NCBI GenBank assembly: GCA_902806575.1
Contig: CADCXD010000005.1
Location: 558,001 to 622,000 of the forward strand
DNA from: Jackrogersella multiformis
Taxonomy: Eukaryota > Ascomycota > Sordariomycetes > Xylariales > Hypoxylaceae
DNA length: 64,000 nucleotides
Reading direction: 5' to 3'
The first letter of the stretch is position 1. Every line of letters starts with the position of its first letter. The position numbers were made by a program, and so were the translations under genes. This document shows positions 21,333-32,809 of this stretch, in pieces. Below the pieces are notes generated by a model. It did no database searches and was not told the origin of the DNA. It was given only the letters and a program-made list of their open reading frames with translations.

Positions 21333-23688
21333 GTTGAATCGATAGATCGGCGTATGAATATATCGGCGTATGGGTATTCCGTAGATGTATAGGTAGTCCG
21401 TAGTATTCCGTAGGTGACAAGACGTGTCTTTGAACGGGTAGGGCGATCGGACAACAGGACAACAGAACAGAGCCAAAGCCTACAAAAGAGCTCCTGAGGG
21501 ATTCTCTCTCCAATTTCTGTTATTTGGGTCCTATCGGAATTCGTACATTGATTAAGAGTGATACGAGAATTAGTCTCATTTGAGTATGCCAATTGTTTGG
21601 TAGGCCAATTGCTTGGTCTAGAATTATTCAAGGTTGAAGTTCGTATATGGTATAGTTTATAATAGCACCTAAGATAAGTGTCTAGGTTAGGTAGAATATA
21701 AAAGTCTAGGTACCTAGGTACCTAGCTTAGGTATTTACATGACGTATCGATCTAATTAGTGGAAGACTAGAGCTGGCCGTAACGTTATTTCCGCCAAACC
21801 GCCAAACCATGTAAACATCACTGTATAAATGCACAGTATATACTGTATTTCTTATTAGCCCTTTATAAATATAAGGAGTATAACGCTTTATATCGTTATA
21901 ATTATAACGTTTTATAACGTATGTTTTTTTATAAGTAATTTAAATTATATAAAATATAAAAAAAAAAATTAACGTTAAAATAATTAAAAGTTTTTTATTT
22001 TTAATTAATTTTAATTTTAATAATAATTTAATAATAATTTAATAATAATTTTATTAATTAATTTTTATTTAATATTAATTATTATTACGTTTTAAATAAA
22101 ATAATTATATTTATATTAATTAAATAACGGTTAAAATATTATTTAATTATAATTAAAAAATATTATTTATTATTTTTATAATATATATTATTAAATTTAA
22201 TTTTTTTAAAATTATTTATTTATATAAATTATATTTTAATTTATATTATATTATAAAAATTATTTAAATTTAAAATTAATTAATAATAACGAAAAGTTTT
22301 ACGTAATATTTTTTTAAATAAATTATTATAATTTTTTTATAAAAATATAAATATAACGTTTTATAACGTTATATTTTTTATATTTATAAAAAGTTAATAT
22401 AAAATATAATATATATTATATATTTATATAATAATATTTATATAATTTAACGATTTAACGAAAATAATATATATAATTAACTGTTAAAACTTAAGCTTAC
22501 AGCATTTTATCGATAGCTTTATATGTGAGGCGATTCGTGACTAAGCGAGCCCCTTTTTACCCCTATCTTTAGTATTGTTTGTTAGACAAAGGGGGAAAAA
22601 ATATGGCTTCTGCTAACTACCTAGGTAAGTATTCACCTGCTCATACTGATAATAGCACAAAGGATATGTTTCAAAAATAAGCAATAGCAAAGTCTCGTAA
22701 GGTTTTTATTAATATTTATTTTTGTTATTCTTAATTATTTGCTAAATACAAAAGCAAACGAGAGCTATCAGTTGATGAAAATATAATAATAATAGTTAAA
22801 TGTAATTTTATTCTGTCATGTAGGGTTTAATTGTGAAATGAAGCTAGAATCCCAATTTTTAATCGTGTTTGTTTGAAGCCAGCATATGTACCCATTTCAG
22901 TAGGTACCTACAGCAAACAGGATTTAACAATAGCTGTGAAAATGTAATTACATATGGATGCCTGTGATAATGATACTAGATCCAACATACAATTGTGATT
23001 CTGAATATACTGGCCTTAAATCAAGTATGCTTTTCACTGACTATTAACAAGAGTAACTCCCAGGATCCTATTTCGATCTAGCTTTTAGCAGTGGAGGTTT
23101 GCACGTAAAAACTCACCAATCCAGAAGCCACCGGGACATTCTGGCCTCCTTAGTAACATCGTCATAATTCAGTCTTTATGAAAAATAGCTAGTGCGGCGT
23201 GTGCCGGTTCAGTAATTTTTCTACAGTGGGATGATATATATCTAGATAAAGGATAGGGCCTCGATATTATTGACCTGTCTGTGAAGTTTTAGTAAAGGGA
23301 AGGATGTGAGCTTAGGCACATTATACCCAATATATAATAGAAAATATGTCAACAAGGCCAGCTCGAAGACGAAGTCTCATATCGGGAGTCGAAATTCTTA
23401 TTAGACCAGACACCAGCGAGGCAAGTAGAACCGTCTGTCAACTCATACCTCACTTGTGAACATGCAGACGTCTATAAACACCTGAAGGAGACAATGTAAA
23501 TATTTACCTATTATTCCATCAAGACCTACTTCCACCTTTCTTTTCTTCTTTCTCATGGGGGGCCTCATGTCAAATCATCACCATCTAAACCTCTAAGAAC
23601 TCTCAGAATTTCCGTACACTCCCTCACCCAGTCACTCAAAAAAAAATATAATTCTCAAGATTCGGTTGAATCAGTTCGAACAGCCAAG
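21333..23688. other. Gene-free stretch with AT-rich RIP-like block
   Basis: No gene seen. The centre (21901-22482) is almost pure A/T. The flank 22490-23640 is ordinary AT-rich intergenic DNA, and a pyrimidine-rich stretch near 23530-23560 may be the promoter of the following gene. A CCTAGG palindrome cluster lies at 21707-21734. Confidence 0.6.
21901..22482. repeat. Extreme AT block, probable RIP-mutated repeat relic
   Basis: About 580 bases with only a handful of C on the plus strand. Every C I can find there is in the context ACG, i.e. followed by G. Loss of all C not in CpG is what heavy repeat-induced point mutation of CpA, CpT and CpC would leave. No open frame or recognisable transposon motif survives. 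Confidence 0.65.
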
Positions 23689-24312
23689 ATGTATTACCTT
23701 GTGCCTATTTACATCGTCCTCGCATTTCTGGGCCTGATGTACATCTCCACCGAACACCTCTACCAGTTGGTAAGCTCCCAGCTCAAGATCCGCTCCCCTG
23801 TGCTCTTTCTCGGCGAAGATATATAATGCCCACCTAGGCTATACTCGCAGCGCAGTAGATCCACGCTAACACCAGAACTCCAGGACCGCCAGGCCGAGCT
23901 CGACAAAGGCACGTGCTTGAACTTCCCGGTGATCTTCCCGGTCGACCTGGTCCCGTACCGCTTCGAGCTGGCGGAGCTTCTCGAGATCGTGCGCATGTTC
24001 CACCAGGACGCGGAGCTGGGCAAGTGGGACGAGGGGATGGCGGCGGAGGAGGGGCCGGGCTTCGTCGAGCTGGTCGACGCGTACAACGGCGCGAACCAGG
24101 GCAACAAGATCATCATCCTGGCCGTGTGCGACTCCTGGAAGGTCCCGCCCCGCTTCTTCACCCAGCTCGAGGTCCTGATCGCCGGCCGCTTCAGGGTCGC
24201 GCTCTGCGACCTCGCCCCGCGCGTGCGCCTCTCCGAAGACGGCCGCTCCCTCCAGACCGCGCGACGTGGAGGCCCTATTCCTCGCGCCCGCGCTTGCACC
24301 TCCAAGCATTGA
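23689..24312 (+). CDS. Small single-pass membrane-anchored orphan
   Basis: Two exons, 23689-23769 and 23884-24312, giving 169 aa; the donor is GTAAGC and the acceptor ends CCAG, in phase 0. Exon 1 encodes 27 residues that are nearly all hydrophobic (YYLVPIYIVLAFLGLMYIST), an uncleaved anchor or signal. Exon 2 is a soluble domain with LNFPVIFPVDLVPYRFELAE, FVELVDAYNGANQGNKIII and FFTQLEVLIAGRFRVALCD. It has a strong GC third-position bias, unlike the AT-rich surroundings. The last ~20 residues are Arg-rich and may be out of the ancestral frame. The family is not recognised; similar short membrane-anchored orphans occur in other filamentous fungi, but I cannot assign a function. Confidence 0.6.
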
Positions 24313-25828
24313 CAACTAGATCGGTCGGCTCGCGGTGTGGCTTAGCATAACATGTGATCCGGACCTGTGTTGGTTACCCTAGTGACCGATGAGATGGGTT
24401 GCGAGGAGGAGTTTACTGTGCTGGCTGAAGAGGAACAATGTTGAAGACTACGAATACACACTTGCTAGGTTATTTTCACACATCGAGTAGGTAGATAGCA
24501 CCTCAGATTACGATTGTATAATCGATTAATGAGAATCATCTGCCTTGGACATATGAAGTCTTCTTACGTATAAGATTCCATTATAATGATATTATGAAGA
24601 ATGATTAAACGTTATAGCTAATTTTCGATTCCGTTTATTTTCGTTATTTAACATTCAAAATCTGATATATCGCGAACGTTGGGTCTTGGCGATTAAGGGC
24701 CTCGTTGACCTAGGTAATTTCATAGATCTGGCGTACGGCCAGTAAGGACTGATTGCGAATTTATGATATTATACCCGACCAATATGTTGCCATGCCTGCT
24801 AACCAGCCTAGAGACTTCATCTCAGGTTGAGTTGCTGGGATATCTTCCTGAAACACTCGAAGGGATACCGGTAACATGTTTTAGGTGTTAAAAGACTAAG
24901 CCAACTTTATGCCTAGAGAGACGATACGTTAACAGTATTTAATTTCGTATTATGGAAAGGAGTTGACTACCTCCCTCTACTAGGAGACACACTTCCTAGC
25001 TTTAGAATTCGAGTGTACATCAAATCTCAAGCATTCTGCTCTTACTCTAGGTTACCTCACCATCACAGCACTCTAGCCCAGACCACTCCTAGAGCCTATA
25101 GAAGCTACCTAGGTATGTGAGCGGACGATGAGTGTCATGAGACAGACCTTGCGATATACCTACCTAGGTAGGTAGGTAATAACAACGTTTTTGCGCAAGG
25201 AGCTCAAAACATATCCCTGTACATCGCGGCATACATACATGAACATGCCTTTGTCTACTTTGTCTCAAGTGTATGCCTTCCCACGGGGTACACTTTGAAC
25301 GGGCCGAACCCTCCGTCTGGTCTATCGGAGGATAGGTCAGGCTTCTGACAATGGGAAGTAGAGTAAAACCCCAACTGCATACATTAACGACCAGGTAAGC
25401 ATAGAATCTGCTTAGGATAATAAGACTCCGACTAACGCGCCTTACCTATCGAGTTCACTTCTAAACCAGGCACCTAGATACCTACCCAATCATAAATTCT
25501 TTTTTTAAAATTTAACTCCATCATATTAAAACAACCGCAAGAACACAATCGCATTACACCATGCCCAGCCGCAGCAAGCAACAGCCTAACCTAGGACGAG
25601 CTAAATCTACCACTTAGCAGACCCCCCACCGCGATACCAGCATGCAATTTTCCGTAACCCTACGCTCGAAGACAGTACGCGTGAAAATACGGAGAAAAAA
25701 AAAGACAAGCCAACACACTCTAGGTTACCTAGGTACCTAATTAGCCACGCCAACCCTCGCTATCCCGCGCTCCCGTCGGGTTTCCTAGCCTCCTTCCGTC
25801 CGCGCAGCGGGTCAACCGGGCGGTCCCT
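24313..25828. other. Intergenic stretch
   Basis: No gene supported. It contains a strong palindromic run of CCTACCTAGGTAGGTAGG at about 25157-25179 and another CCTAGGTA at 25730-25738. Confidence 0.55.
25157..25179. repeat. CCTAGGTAGG palindrome
   Basis: A near-perfect inverted repeat centred on CCTAGG with GGTA units on both sides; one of the best copies of the window-wide intergenic word. Confidence 0.75.
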
Positions 25829-27535
25829 CTAGGCCTCCGGTTTGTACACGCCGTCCTTGCACAGGAGCACGACCTTCTTGAAGAACCTCCGCCACTCGAG
25901 GGGGTCGCCCTTGAGCTTGACGAAGCGCACCTCGAGCAGCTCCTGCGACTCGGGGAGGAAATACTTGTCGACGAGGATCTCGCCGTGCAGGCCTTGCTTG
26001 CGGTCGTCCATGGTCCTGACCTTGAGGGTGGCCACGTGGTCCCCTTGGCCGACGTACGGCGGGGCCGACGGCAGCGGCACGTTGAGATTGTGCAGCGCGT
26101 CGCCGAGCATCTGCACCAGCAGCTGCGGCGGCATGTGCGAGAAGAAGCGCGTGAACGAATGCGCCGGCACGATGTCCTTGAAGCGCTGCGCGCGTTGGGT
26201 TAGGGTTAGCGGCACGCCGGGTGTCTGCGAGAACTGGCTCATGGAGGGCTCCTCGGCAAGGGCGTCGAAGAAGTTGGTAGACTGCGTTGCGGAAGGAGGC
26301 AAGGCGGCGTCCGCTCGGGACATAGGCTGCGTCGAAGATACGGCTAGTGTGCGAAGAGCAGGCCGTTCCCAGTCAAATAAGACGTCGTTGATCGGCGCTT
26401 CTGGCTGAGTTGACGACATCCTGCTGGAATAGCTGGTGTCTATATCCATGGCGTCACTCGACGACTGCGATTGGCGCTGGGACGAGGAAGGCTGCTGGCT
26501 AAAGTCTATGCGTAGATTCTCTAGCATCTTTGTTGCTAGATTTACGGGGTCGGTGATCTGACCATCCGAGGCTAAAAATCTATTATGGCGGGTGTACCAG
26601 GGATGTTGGCGTATCTGGGCAAAGGAGAATCGCTTCTTTGATTCGATGCTCATCATACCCCTGAGCAAGGACAGCGCCTCTGCTGGTATCCTTTCCCACA
26701 AGTTGTCGGAACTTCGACCATTCGTGTTCTTGTACTCTTGGAACTCCCAACTTTGTCTTGTGGGCTCATCCCACGGCGTGTTGCCTACGAGCAAGACGAA
26801 TAGAATAACACCGCATGACCAGATATCTACCAACTCAGGCGAATACTTGATTATTTCAGTGGACCTCTTGTCGACTCGGCCGCACGCCAAGACTTCAGGG
26901 GCAACATAAGGTGGACTACCGCACATCGTCGAGCTCTGCTTCCTTTGCCCTTTATATTCGAACATTGTAGCCATGCCAAAATCCGCCAGTTTCAGGTTAC
27001 CGTTAGCTGACATTAATATGTTTTCCGGCTTAAGATCCCGATGCGCGACGCCCTTCGAGTGAATGAAGCTCACGCCGCTGATGAGCTGGTAGAAATAAAC
27101 TTGAGCGATATCCTCAGTGACGCCCACGTCGGCCTCGATCTTGTCGAAGAGATCGCCTCCCTCGGCGAACTCCATTGCTATCCACCTCCAGATGTGGTCT
27201 TCATCTGTGGCAAACCATTCAATCACGTTTGGGTGCTGACCGACGTGAGAATGCAAAGACACTTCCATAGCAATCTGCTTTGCTGAGATGCGGCCATGTT
27301 TGATTGCATAACCCTTATGGATCAGCTTGACAGCAAAGACTGGTGTTTGCGCATCTAGGGGTATGGCCTTTTTGATTCTATGGAGTTAGTTAGCACATAT
27401 AATAGAATATAATATGGATATTGGTGAGTAAGATTCAACGGTGACTCACGATGCATATGCTCCTCTTCCTATAGTCTTAGATATTATTCGGAAGGGAAGG
27501 TTGCTTGGTAAGGGGTCTAGTTGAGACTGCATCAT
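25829..27535 (-). CDS. CHK1: Checkpoint kinase CHK1
   Basis: Two exons on the minus strand, 27535-27450 and 27377-25829, 544 aa. The intron (72 bases) has a clear GCTAAC branch site. The start is MMQSQLDPLP; the second Met is also possible. Kinase signatures in order: GRGAYAS loop (about 23-29), VFAVK with K46, HRDLKPEN with D143, DFG with D161, then CGSPPYVAPEV in the activation segment and DIWSCGVILFVLLVGNTPWD. After residue ~330 comes a Ser-rich linker with many SQ and TQ pairs (SSSQRQSQSSS, SMSQFSQTPG), the target type of ATR/Rad3 kinases. The C-terminal domain (from about residue 425) matches the CHK1 regulatory KA1-like region. CHK1 enforces the DNA-damage and replication checkpoint in the nucleus. 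It is transcribed divergently from the APC/C E2 gene. Confidence 0.92.
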
Positions 27536-28256
27536 TTTGTTAGTAAGTCCGACTTCTCTCAAGAGTGATTTTTATTTCATATAAGTTGATTCGTCGACAT
27601 ATGACAGATAAAAAGCTGGGGCTAGATGCGATGCCAGCCAATATATGAGATGCCTATATGTTTCAACTCGACAACAAGGGATGTGATAGGTCACTTGAAG
27701 CACAGAAATATTTGAGAAAGACGAATAACTGGAAAACTTACCATGATAGCTAAGAGACGCGTTCTATCGCGTTTAAGATATGGATCAATTAAAACTACCC
27801 ACCTGCACCTTAGAGAGAGTTGAGAGCGTTTAAATGTTTAAATGTTTTTGTTCGAGACTATCTCGCGACTGTACGAGTTTATTGGCTAGGAATTGTTCTT
27901 TTTTTGGGTATCTACTTAATTGTAGGGGACCCCACACCGGCCATTGGGTCGTTGCGTTACGGTGAGAGTTGTTACTGGTGGCTTGGCAACTGCTAATCGG
28001 GACTGGTATCCTAACAGGATAGCCACAGCAGAGTGGACTAATCAGATGGCGTAAGATGGCGCTAGACCGGGGGTTTTCAACTGGATAAGAATGGATAAGG
28101 CTAGGGTTCTCCATCATCGCGGTTGCCATAGGAGTTTGAGTTTGGGTCGGTGGGACGTCAACTACCTGGGCAGTTGTGTTGTATTGTTTACCTAGGTACA
28201 AATTGACAATTGATCCTGCCGTCTCTCGCATCTCTTCAAATTCTCCCTTCTAACAT

Positions 28257-28280
28257 TTGAACTTGAACTTGAACTTGAAC
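28257..28280 (+). repeat. (TTGAAC)4 tandem repeat
   Basis: Four perfect copies of a six-base unit in the upstream region of the E2 gene. Confidence 0.9.
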
Positions 28281-28309
28281 TTCACCTCTCAATCTCTCAA
28301 TCCCCTAAG

Positions 28310-28372
28310 TACATCATACATCGTACATCGTACATCGTACATCGTACATCGTACATCGTACATCGTACATCG
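28310..28372 (+). repeat. (TACATCG)8 heptamer array
   Basis: One TACATCA followed by eight perfect TACATCG units, upstream of the E2 start codon. Perfect copies imply recent expansion, so the array is likely polymorphic between strains. Confidence 0.95.
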
Positions 28373-28704
28373 ATCTAATATAACATCAAAGAGGTTCGTA
28401 CAACATTCCTCCACCTCCAATTTCTTTCTGTCTGTAATTGGGACTTTTACTAGTCGGGAATGGTACATCTGTTAAGGACCTTTCATCGCTAACCGCTACT
28501 ACATTCCAGATCGATTCACTTCGTCTTCCTCTTTTTTCCCCTTGTGGCCACTCTGGTATTTACTGCGGTATCACCGAACCCAGCGGCCGCGGCAGATTGA
28601 CTCGGTCTTTATTGTACTTGCCTCGTTCGTCCTTTTACCTGTAACGTAGAACTTCATCTGCATCTGCATCTATTACCCACGGCCAATATCAATCGCAAGT
28701 CAAT

Positions 28705-29382
28705 ATGGAGTACGCAAACGAAGAGAATCAAAATGCAGTACCCGGTAGCGTTCAAGCTGCTAAGCTCAGTAGTACGCGGAGAGGTCCCGATGCACAGAGT
28801 GTGACGAAGAGGTACGGTTCCATAATTGCTAGAAACTTGCATCTATTTTGTTATGCATTGTGTTAATGATATACCTGCTTAGATTACAGACGGAGCTTAT
28901 GCAATTGATGACTTCGCCTGCACCTGGCGTTTCGGCCTTCCCGTCGGCGGATGGAAACCTGATGTCGTGGTCCGCAACGATCGAAGGTCCAGATGACACT
29001 CCCTATGCCGGGCTTAACTTCAAGCTCTCTTTCTCCTTCCCATCGAATTATCCGTATGCTCCGCCGACGGTGGTCTTCAAGACGCCTATCTACCATCCTA
29101 ATGTGGACTTCTCCGGTCGTATCTGTCTAGACATCCTAAAAGACAAGTGGACTGCCGCATACAACGTCCAGACCATCCTTCTAAGTTTACAAAGTCTACT
29201 TGGGGAGCCGAACAAGTAAGATTTTTTTATGCTGGACCTAAGCGATATATAACCTATAACCATTCTAACCTATTCGCAGTGCTTCCCCATTGAACGGCGA
29301 GGCTGCGGAATTATGGGATAAGGACGCTGAGGAATTCAAGAAGAAGGTTTTGGGTCGTCACCGTGACGTGGATGATGACTAA
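28705..29382 (+). CDS. UBC11: Ubiquitin-conjugating enzyme E2, UBE2C/Ubc11 type
   Basis: Three exons, 28705-28811, 28883-29215 and 29280-29382, 180 aa; all junctions are GT-AG and in frame. A ~30-residue N-terminal extension ([10 protein letters not shown]) precedes the UBC fold, as in UBE2C/Ubc11. The fold is shown by [40 protein letters not shown] and the active-site segment [12 protein letters not shown], whose Cys forms the thioester. The exon junction after GEPN gives [17 protein letters not shown], then [19 protein letters not shown]2C-type enzymes work with the anaphase-promoting complex to mark cyclins and securin for degradation. The assignment to this subfamily rests on the N-terminal extension and the LQTELMQLM start; a related UBC family member is the alternative. 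Confidence 0.88.
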
Positions 29383-29871
29383 AATGGCCATTAAACCGTA
29401 CCACTAATCGGACTAGTATCATATACCTAGGTGGACGATCGGGATTACCCAGCATGGAGAATCGGAGTCGGCTTGCGTACCTAGTTGGTCGAATTAGACC
29501 ACTATTGTCTCGGCGTGTTGTGCGAGTTGCATTTACAGGTTGTTTTCGGGCTGGGAATAGCTATTCCCTGGATAGCTCGATGGGGAACGCAGTAGCATTA
29601 CCACCTACTTTATCAATAAACACTGCCATGTTTTACTTATTATGGTCTAGTAGGTGGTGTCGTGAGAGAAGCATTCGTTAATGATGATGAGGACCGTGAT
29701 ATGGCAAATGTAGTGATCACGAAGGAGAAAAGGCACATGTTGTTCATGGTTCTTGATTCATCATTAGTGAATCTTTGTGTAAAGAAGCCAGAAGGAACTC
29801 CGAAACCATGCCCTTCTCGAACCCAGCCGGTATCTCAACGAAACATTGCTTTTTCTTTGCTTAGCCTTCCC
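29383..29871. other. Convergent 3' intergenic region
   Basis: Shared 3' flank of the E2 gene (plus) and RPL31 (minus); no gene seen. Confidence 0.5.
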
Positions 29872-30429
29872 TTACTCCTCGACAACCACCGTTACCAGGC
29901 CCTTGGGGTTCTTGACGTTGACGGCCTGGACGTAGCTGTAGAGCTTCTCCTTCGCATCCTCCTCATCGTTTCGTCGTCGGCTGATTCGGACGCGGAGCCT
30001 GTACGGGACACCCTTGACACCCTGCTCCCAGACCTTCTTGTTCAGTTGGGGGTCGAGACGGACATCGGAGGTTTGCTGTAGATGAGAAGTTAGCCAAGCG
30101 GGAATTTCCTTGGAGTCGACAAGACTAATTGTATTAGGTAGGAGATAGATAGATGTGTGTGATTGTGATCTAGGTTATCGTACCATAGCCTTCTGCGCGA
30201 ATGCCTTGATCTCCTTGATGGCGCGGGGAGCCCGCTTCTTGAAAGTGACACCATGCATCTATTTAAATCCGTCAGCATTTCCCTCCTATAATTATGATCA
30301 TGCACCTAGAAGGCAATCGATCCTATCGCGCAGAATACGTACACGCTTGTGGAGGTGGATGGTGTACTCGCGGGACACGACCTGCTCGATGGCCGACTTG
30401 GTGGCGGGCTTCTTTCCTTTCGACGACAT
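29872..30429 (-). CDS. RPL31: 60S ribosomal protein L31 (eL31)
   Basis: Three exons on the minus strand, 30429-30343, 30258-30184 and 30075-29872, 121 aa, the usual size. The start is [20 protein letters not shown]. Exon 1 ends at IHLHKR, exon 2 is [20 protein letters not shown] and on to QKAM, exon 3 runs from [19 protein letters not shown] through [20 protein letters not shown] to VVVEE. These are textbook eL31 signatures. It is a component of the large cytosolic ribosomal subunit at the exit tunnel. Introns near the 5' end are typical for fungal ribosomal protein genes. Confidence 0.95.
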
Positions 30430-31574
30430 TTCTGAATGGAGTATTATGATTAGATTCGATAATGAAGTTGTAGATTATTTTTCGGTGTGCGGAGGTCGGG
30501 AGGTTTGGATGTCTTACTGAGTTTAAGTCTGGTTGTTTGGTCGAAAAGTTTCGGTCGTGATGTTGTTTGGCTTTGCGAAATTGAAAATTGAAAAAGAGGT
30601 ACTGGATGTGGGAAGCTCAGGGCAGGAGGGAACTTTCGCTAGGCGAACCAATTAAAAATTGGGTTGTGGGATGTGAATGTGGCGCTGTGGCTTGTATTCA
30701 ATTATATATGTGGCTTCGAACTCTTTTGCACCCGGCAGTTTCAATTTAGGTTGCCAGAGGTGGTCCGAGCAGAGTACGTAGATACCCGAGCCCGGCTATG
30801 AGGTTTCTAACCTTTGTGGCTTGATCTACCGACGGATCTGGGCTTAGGTAGATCAATTGGTTGTTCTACCTTGTAGCTTTGATAACAAGCAAATAACATG
30901 ATACATATGGTGAAGCAAAATCTATCGATCCCGTCTTCCAATTTAATTATTTCAAGTTTTCTAGAATTGTATTCTTCATGAACCTATGGAAATGTAATTC
31001 GTGTAACTTGAGGATACCTGAGGTGTGGCTGATAGCCTTCTGTCGTGCCACGAATCCCAGGTACAACTGACCCTGTAATTTAGTTGGACAGGTACCTGGG
31101 CCCAAGCAGGTTCCTGACAGGAAGCTGCCAGTAATTTACGAACGGGTGGCTAGGGCGTTCAGGGCGTCTAAACAGCGCAGCAGCTACGACAGACATCGCA
31201 ATCATCTTACAACTGCCCATACCTAATTTTTTCATTGATTCTCACCCAACGTCGAACTCTCCTTTTCACAACAACAATCATCAATCACCCTGCGCCGAGC
31301 GCAATTTCTCTCGCTTCGATTGTATCTCGTAAAATATTCCGACCGAATCAATTAATTATCTCGGTTTATACAATTGATGAATTCTATTGCATTCCCCTTT
31401 TAACTTTAACCTTTGACGCGACGTCGACAATAGATACAATAGTTGGCCTCCCCTAAGGGAGAGCTGACCTCGTAATTGTTTCGTCGACACGATCGGACGT
31501 CAATTTTCTCCCTTTCTACACACCGAACACCCCGAAACCCTCCCAATCCAACTATTTATCAAAACCCATTCAAG
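30430..31574. other. Divergent intergenic region RPL31 / RAX1
   Basis: 1.1 kb promoter region shared by RPL31 (minus) and RAX1 (plus). The last ~350 bases are pyrimidine-rich and probably the RAX1 leader. No extra gene seen. Confidence 0.5.
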
Positions 31575-32809
31575 ATGGCGTACGCCAGTAGTGCTCTGGA
31601 GGAGGCGAATAATCCGTCTCTAATCCCAGACAGTATGATACGAAATCGACTACCTACCCTCTTTGAGGTGCTCTGCCGTCGTACACAGCCTCCAGTCGAC
31701 TTGTTCTCCTTCTATATCTACATGCGAGATCAGCAACGATCTGTTGACTACCTCGACTTCTGGTAAGTTATTCCGTTCTGTTAATTAAATGCTCATCTTA
31801 TTTACGAAATGTAGGCTCGATGTTGCGCAGCATATGTCGCTCTGCCGTCATTACGTCCGAGAACTACGAAGATCCGTCCTAATAGGAACACCCGACCTGG
31901 AGACGGAGGAATCTAAGCGATCATCCAGAGTTTTAGATGCGATGGGCGATATGAGCTATTCTCATGATGGACCTGCAAGATTCGGAAACGAGAAGGAGAG
32001 AGACCGAGATGCCCAGATCTCCAGTTACCTGCGAGAGCAATCCGCTCCCGGCGGCATTCACGACTCTCCTGCGAGCAGCCAAGAACGACGAGCCCGTGCC
32101 AGCACTCAGCTCAGCTCTAGCACACCACATCAAATAACCGACTCGAACTCTCCGGCACACACGGTGGCCCGAACTGATATTCAGAAATCGGCGGAGAAGA
32201 TTCTTTACACCTTCTTACTCCCAGGTGCCGAGCGGGAGATTACACTAGACGGTACCATCGCAGCCGAGATCACTAGGGAAATCGAGGAGAACCACCGTGA
32301 TGACCCTGAACTATTCGACGTGGCTAAGGATTACGTGTTTCAGGCCATGGAGCGAGATGCGTTTCCGGGCTTCTTGCGTGCAAGAGCCTTCGGAAATCTC
32401 ATTCCTCCTACACTCATCGCGAGATTGATCATTGGTCTTGTTGCTCTTTTTGGAGCTTTTTGGACCGGATTCAATCTAATCTTCCTCGACCGCTCCCGCC
32501 TAGATAGATGCTGGGTATGTTCCTACTGTATCTTTTACTTTCTTATGAATTATTATCTAACCCGAAGTGTAGGAGATCTTGCCTTTTACCATCGGTGTCT
32601 ACCTCCTCGCATCATACCAGTACTCCCTAGATCCGATCATGGGGCTCATCGGCTATACCGAGTTAACCCCATTCGATTTCACTCGGATTCGAGAGCCTTA
32701 TGTCCGCCAACTACTGGTTAAGCGCTCTCTGATGGTACTGGCTGTGACAGCGATCGTTGATGCGGCACTCTGCGTACTGTTCATCCTCGTGCCCGGTCAC
32801 AGGTTATAA
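31575..32809 (+). CDS. RAX1: Rax1-like RGS-domain membrane protein
   Basis: Three exons, 31575-31762, 31815-32514 and 32573-32809, 374 aa; junctions restore DFWLDVAQH and DRCWEILPF. The N-terminus MAYASSALEEANNPSLIPDS leads into the RGS-like helical bundle LPTLFEVLCRRTQPPVDLFS and FYIYMRDQQRSVDYLDFW. A disordered Ser-rich insert (about 110-195) interrupts the bundle, which resumes with ILYTFLLPGAEREITLDG and MERDAFPGFLRARAFGNLI. Three hydrophobic segments follow: LIIGLVALFGAFWTGFNLIF, LPFTIGVYLLASYQYSLD and SLMVLAVTAIVDAALCVLF. This is the Rax1 plan: RGS-like domain plus C-terminal membrane helices. In yeast Rax1 marks cell poles for bipolar budding together with Rax2; in filamentous fungi the family is linked to polarity and stress responses. 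Confidence 0.85.

Larger units (their letters stand above)
27536..28704. other. Divergent intergenic region CHK1 / UBC11
   Basis: 1.17 kb between two divergently transcribed cell-cycle genes. It contains two microsatellites (28257-28280 and 28310-28372) probably within the 5' leader of the E2 gene. No additional gene supported. Confidence 0.55.
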
